NCBI GenBank assembly: GCA_018242445.1
Contig: JAFEBW010000016.1
Coordinates: forward strand, 41,299 to 105,298
Reading direction: 5' to 3'
Length of the DNA stretch: 64,000 bases
Origin: Pseudomonadota bacterium
Lineage (GTDB): Bacteria > Pseudomonadota > Gammaproteobacteria > Xanthomonadales > Xanthomonadaceae
Below the pieces are notes generated by a model. It was not told the origin of the DNA and did no database searches. It saw only the letters and a list, made by a program, of their open reading frames with translations. Both the position numbers and the translations under genes were made by a program. Shown here piece by piece: positions 61,030 through 64,000 of this stretch (its first letter is position 1; the number at the start of each line of letters is the position of its first letter).

Positions 61030-62496
61030 TCATGACGATGCGCTGAAGCTCACGTTGCGCCGCGCGGGGTCGGCGGCGACGAGCTGCACCGCCACGTCCG
61101 CACCCAATACCAACGGCTGCCGGGAGTCCAGACGCGCCTCCAGCGGCGGGTCGCGCAGCATGACGATGCCGGCGTTGCCGCCCTGCCCCGGCGCAACGCG
61201 GCCGCTGCCGTGGCGCACCTCGACCACCGCGCCCTCGAACGACTCGCCCACGCGCGGGGCGAGGATCACCGCTTCGGCCAGGTCGATGATCGCACGCTCG
61301 TATTGATGCGCGAGGCGGTCGGACACCGCCATCGTTTCCGGCAAGCCCGGCAGCGCCGACCGCACCCAGTCGGGCACCGGCTGCTGCGCGCACAGCGCCA
61401 CGCAGGCCTCGTTGGCGTAACGATCCACCAGCCGGCGCATCGGCGCGGTGACATGCGCGTAGGACGCGGCGATGGCCGACTGCAGCGGCTGTTCGGGCGC
61501 TGCGCCGTCGAACGCCGCATAGCCTGCCCCGCGCAGCACGCTGGTGCAGGAGAACATCATCGCCACGTGGCGTGGCTGCGCCGGATCCAGCGCGCGGATG
61601 AAATCCGGGTACGACTGCCCGTCCGGCCAGTCGATGCGCAATGCCTGCGCGGTCAGGCGCAGGCGCGCGATGGAGCGCGCGTCCGGCGGCGGCAGGGTGC
61701 GCAGGATGCCGACCTTGCCGCCGAGCATGACCTTCGCGGCAGCCATCCCGGTGAGCAGGGAGATCTGCGCGTTCCAGTCCTCGATCGGCAGCGCCACCCG
61801 GTATTCCAGATCCCACTGCCCGCCTTCGCAGCCGATTTCGGCGTCCGGCAAGGACAGGCTCACGCCGCCGCGCTGCTTTTCCAGCACCTGCCGCGCTTGG
61901 CCGATCTGCCGCAGCAGCAGCCACACCGGGTCGGCGCTGCCGGCATCGAGTTGCCGCTGCACGCTCGGATAGTCGCATTGCTGGCGGCTGCGCACGCGCG
62001 CGCGACGCACGTCGATGGCGGCGATCTCGGCCTGCGCATCCAGGTCGATCGTCCACAGGATCGACGGCCGCAACTGGTTCGGCAACAGCGAGGCGGCGTT
62101 CTCGCACAGGCAGGTCGGGTGCAGGGGAATCGTGGACAGCCCGCCGTACAGCGTCTGCCCGCGCCGGTTGGCCTCCACGTCGATGGCATCGCCGGCGACC
62201 ACGAACGCGGCCACGTCGGCCAGCGCGTAGTACACGCGGTAACCGCCGCCGTCGCGGCGCTCCAGCCACATCGCCTGATCCAGATCCATCGACCCGGGCG
62301 GATCGATGGTGAGCAGCGGGATGTCGCTGCGGTCGAGGTCGGGCAGTCTCGGATTCGTCGCGGCCTGCGCTGCCGCGGCTTCGACCTCGGGCGCAAACGC
62401 GGTGGGCAGGCGCAGCTCGCGCCGGATCTGCGTCACGCCCTGCTCCATCGTGGCGTCGTCGGATGGCTGGATGCGGATGACGCGCGTGTTTGGCAC
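61030..62496 (-). CDS. RNB-domain (RNase II/R family) ribonuclease
   Basis: A 488-residue RNB protein. The catalytic Asp cluster is in DPPGSMDLDQAMWLERRDGG; ALADVAAFV, GLSTIPLHPTCLCENAASLLP (in part) and SYAHVTAPMRRLVDRYAN are further RNB blocks. An S1-like barrel may follow (VVEVRHGSG). It lacks the two N-terminal cold-shock domains of RNase II, so it belongs to the short RNB group. The start is a GTG at 62496 with AGGAG 7 bases upstream. Confidence 0.88.
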   Translation of the reverse strand: MPNTRVIRIQPSDDATMEQGVTQIRRELRLPTAFAPEVEAAAAQAATNPRLPDLDRSDIPLLTIDPPGSMDLDQAMWLERRDGGGYRVYYALADVAAFVVAGDAIDVEANRRGQTLYGGLSTIPLHPTCLCENAASLLPNQLRPSILWTIDLDAQAEIAAIDVRRARVRSRQQCDYPSVQRQLDAGSADPVWLLLRQIGQARQVLEKQRGGVSLSLPDAEIGCEGGQWDLEYRVALPIEDWNAQISLLTGMAAAKVMLGGKVGILRTLPPPDARSIARLRLTAQALRIDWPDGQSYPDFIRALDPAQPRHVAMMFSCTSVLRGAGYAAFDGAAPEQPLQSAIAASYAHVTAPMRRLVDRYANEACVALCAQQPVPDWVRSALPGLPETMAVSDRLAHQYERAIIDLAEAVILAPRVGESFEGAVVEVRHGSGRVAPGQGGNAGIVMLRDPPLEARLDSRQPLVLGADVAVQLVAADPARRNVSFSASS

Positions 62497-62560
62497 CGGC
62501 GGCTCCTGCGTGGACGGATCGCCGGACTATACACGCCGTCCCGTTGCCAAGGCCCCCGGT

Positions 62561-62782
62561 GTGCCGGCCACGTTCGAAGCGCGCCCCGAACGCTGGGCGA
62601 CGCGGGCCAAGGCGATCGGCTCGGGTTGCTGGCGGGTGGTCGGCGAGGTCGATGACCTGCTGGACACCGCGCGCCTGCTCGGCCAGCGCTGGCTCAAGGG
62701 CATCGGGCTGGCGGCGACGCTGGCCAAGCCCGAGCGTGCGCGCATGGGTGGCGCACTGGAGCGGAATTGTGGGTGTCCTTAG
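62561..62782 (+). CDS. possible small protein or gene remnant beside the CRISPR array
   Basis: A 73-codon open frame (start GTG at 62561, weak AAGG upstream) with codon use like the neighbours. It reads ...GSGCWRVVGEVDDLLDTARLLG, then WLKGIGLAATLAKP. The W-x-V-V-G-x-V-D-D-L-L pattern followed by a Gly-rich turn vaguely recalls the C-terminal end of RAMP-fold Cas5/Csf3-type proteins, but this is too short to identify. It may be the tail of a decayed gene. The rest of the 333-bp gap (62497-62560 and 62783-62829) shows nothing. Confidence 0.35.
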   Translation: MPATFEARPERWATRAKAIGSGCWRVVGEVDDLLDTARLLGQRWLKGIGLAATLAKPERARMGGALERNCGCP

Positions 62783-62829
62783 ATTTACTGCAGAACCGAG
62801 ATCGCTGCCCAGGAAGACGGAGAAACGGC

Positions 62830-63710
62830 GTCTTAATCCCCTTCCAAGCGGGGCAAGGGGTCGAACCCGAAGCTGTGAGGCGGGTGGAAGATAGCGAGGG
62901 TCTTAATCCCCTTCCAAACGGGGCAAGGGGTCGAACCGCGGCCGTCGCGGGAATTGTTGTCTATGGCGTGTCTTAATCCCCTTCCAAACGGGGCAAGGGG
63001 TCGAACCATGAACGCGCGTCCGCTGGACTGGCTGGGAGCGTCTTAATCCCCTTCCAAACGGGGCAAGGGGTCGAACGGCGATCCCGCCGTTCCCTTACGA
63101 TCACAAGGGGTCTTAATCCCCTTCCAAACGGGGCAAGGGGTCGAACCACTGGTGGTCGAGATTATCGACTGCATCGTCCGTCTTAATCCCCTTCCAAACG
63201 GGGCAAGGGGTCGAACCCAACACCAACGCCAATGACACGGTGGAGGAGGAGTCTTAATCCCCTTCCAAACGGGGCAAGGGGTCGAACCTTTTGCGCTTGC
63301 GCTGCCATTGCCGCCTGATTCGTCTTAATCCCCTTCCAAACGGGGCAAGGGGTCGAACAGGTGTGCGAACTAAACGACGTGGATTACTACGGTCTTAATC
63401 CCCTTCCAAACGGGGCAAGGGGTCGAACCGGAGGAGATTGCAATCGTAGTGAGGGTAGTCGTCTTAATCCCCTTCCAAACGGGGCAAGGGGTCGAACAGG
63501 AACTCACGGTTCCCCTGGTCATCGGGCAGAATGTCTTAATCCCCTTCCAAACGGGGCAAGGGGTCGAACGTACTGCGTGGAACTGAGCCCCATCGGCGTG
63601 TAGGTCTTAATCCCCTTCCAAACGGGGCAAGGGGTCGAACATCGTGCAGAGCAGGCGGCAGCGATCCTGGACCGTCTTAATCCCCTTCCAAACGGGGCAA
63701 GGGGTCGAAC
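62830..63710. CRISPR. CRISPR array, 13 repeats and 12 spacers
   Basis: Thirteen 37-base repeats beginning GTCTTAATCCCC and ending AAGGGGTCGAAC, with an internal dyad CCCCTT/AAGGGG (positions 9-14 and 26-31). Spacers are 32-35 bases (33,33,33,33,33,34,34,33,32,35,34,33) and all differ. The first repeat (62830) has one substitution at position 19; the others are identical. The complement ends ATTAAGAC, resembling the 5' handle of type I/III crRNAs, and the sole variant repeat is at the left; both suggest transcription leftward with the leader at the right. Confidence 0.97.
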
Positions 63711-63777
63711 CCCTCTTAACAATTTTTCTTCCTTGGAAATCAATGCGTTAAAACGCAAAAAAAGGAAGGCCCGACCC
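63711..63777 (-). promoter_or_regulatory. probable AT-rich CRISPR leader
   Basis: The 67 bases after the last repeat are strikingly AT-rich against the window (CTTAACAATTTTTCTTCC, TGCGTTAAAACGCAAAAAAA). Together with the identical repeats at this end, they suggest the leader and the place of spacer addition. The same bases carry an AAGGAAGG ribosome site for the next open frame, so the leader may overlap its upstream region. The dyad GCGTT-AA-AACGC could be a small hairpin. Confidence 0.6.
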
Positions 63778-64000
63778 ATGGAAAAACTTTACCCCCGAAG
63801 CGACCGGATTGCAAGCGCTACGCGGGGGCGACCGGTACAGATCGAGCGCGCTGCCACCGAGCCGCCAGCCAGCCTGATTCGAACCTTGCATCCGATCGGT
63901 GACGAACCGATGGCAGCCCCTGCCGCAACACATCCAGGCAACGGTGGCACGCCAGGTTGGCACGGCGCCCTGCCGGCAAGCCGTCGATATCAGGATGCGG
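63778..64000 (+). CDS. unknown protein, C-terminus outside the window
   Basis: An open frame of 74 codons without stop runs from an ATG at 63778 to the end of the window. AAGGAAGG is 9 bases upstream. It begins MEKLYPRSDRIASATRGRPV and is Pro/Ala/Gly-rich afterwards. No family is recognised. Its place directly outside the leader makes a link to the CRISPR locus possible, but GC-rich DNA often yields chance open frames. Confidence 0.4.
   Translation, partial: MEKLYPRSDRIASATRGRPVQIERAATEPPASLIRTLHPIGDEPMAAPAATHPGNGGTPGWHGALPASRRYQDA

Noticed and set aside
62830..63710. Assignment of the array to a definite CRISPR type
   Set aside because: The repeat is compatible with type I or III handles, but without cas genes the type cannot be named from the window.
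63752..63770. GCGTT-AA-AACGC followed by an A-run as an intrinsic terminator
   Set aside because: The stem is only 5 bp, and on neither strand is it followed by a T-run; it lies in the AT-rich leader.

Overview
The window is one continuous stretch of very GC-rich chromosome from a gammaproteobacterium, most likely of the order Lysobacterales (Xanthomonadales). I infer this from the block greA - rpfE-like - recJ - prfB - lysS, which matches the flank of the Xanthomonas rpf locus, from an N-terminally simple class II DAHP synthase, from a quinolinate/kynurenine-type 3-hydroxyanthranilate dioxygenase cluster, and from GC-rich palindromic repeats of the kind common in that order. Genus cannot be fixed from the sequence alone.

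Layout. 1-3.3 kb: end of a copper chaperone gene, an enoyl-CoA isomerase, and a class III polyhydroxyalkanoate synthase pair (phaE-phaC). 3.4-6.2 kb: an A-type iron-sulfur carrier, asnS and two small unknowns. 6.2-10.6 kb: an SDR enzyme, then an aldehyde dehydrogenase, beta-carbonic anhydrase, RidA-type deaminase and 3-hydroxyanthranilate 3,4-dioxygenase, a probable tryptophan/2-aminomuconate module. 10.8-15.5 kb (minus): class II DAHP synthase, dsbB, and a c-di-GMP pair (HD-GYP then GGDEF-EAL, both with altered key residues). 15.7-19.5 kb (plus): Sel1-repeat protein, GcvT-family protein, HSD10-like dehydrogenase and efpL. 19.6-30.6 kb (minus): lysS, prfB with its programmed frameshift, recJ, rpfE-like, greA, carB, carA. 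30.7-35.2 kb: 2OG-Fe(II) oxygenase, a DUF3617-like secreted protein, dapB, DUF937, TraB/GumN and DUF1684 proteins. 35.3-43.1 kb: mutL, amidase, tsaE and nnr on the minus strand with a PAQR protein and queG divergent, a cluster that is also linked in E. coli. 43.2-47.8 kb: a TonB-dependent receptor and a TPR-sulfotransferase. 48.1-52.3 kb: pcnB-folK-panB-panC-panD. 52.4-57.3 kb: tRNA-Glu(CTC), fdxA, a BamC-like lipoprotein, dapA, a long acyl-CoA dehydrogenase and a LEA-type lipoprotein. 57.5-62.8 kb: a large secreted protein with Ig-like repeats, a divergent pair of paralogous small acidic proteins, an FNR-box-preceded DUF2249/FmdE-like pair and an RNB-domain RNase. 62.8 kb to the end: a 13-repeat CRISPR array, an AT-rich probable leader and the start of an unknown gene that leaves the window.

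Most genes are housekeeping. Accessory signals are concentrated in the intergenic spaces (bipartite GC palindromes, a MITE-like pair, a 77-bp tandem hairpin repeat, a 172-bp palindrome between tRNA-Glu and fdxA) and in the last 6 kb. No transposase, phage gene or complete cas gene is visible. The CRISPR array therefore stands without cas genes inside the window; they may lie just beyond the right edge.
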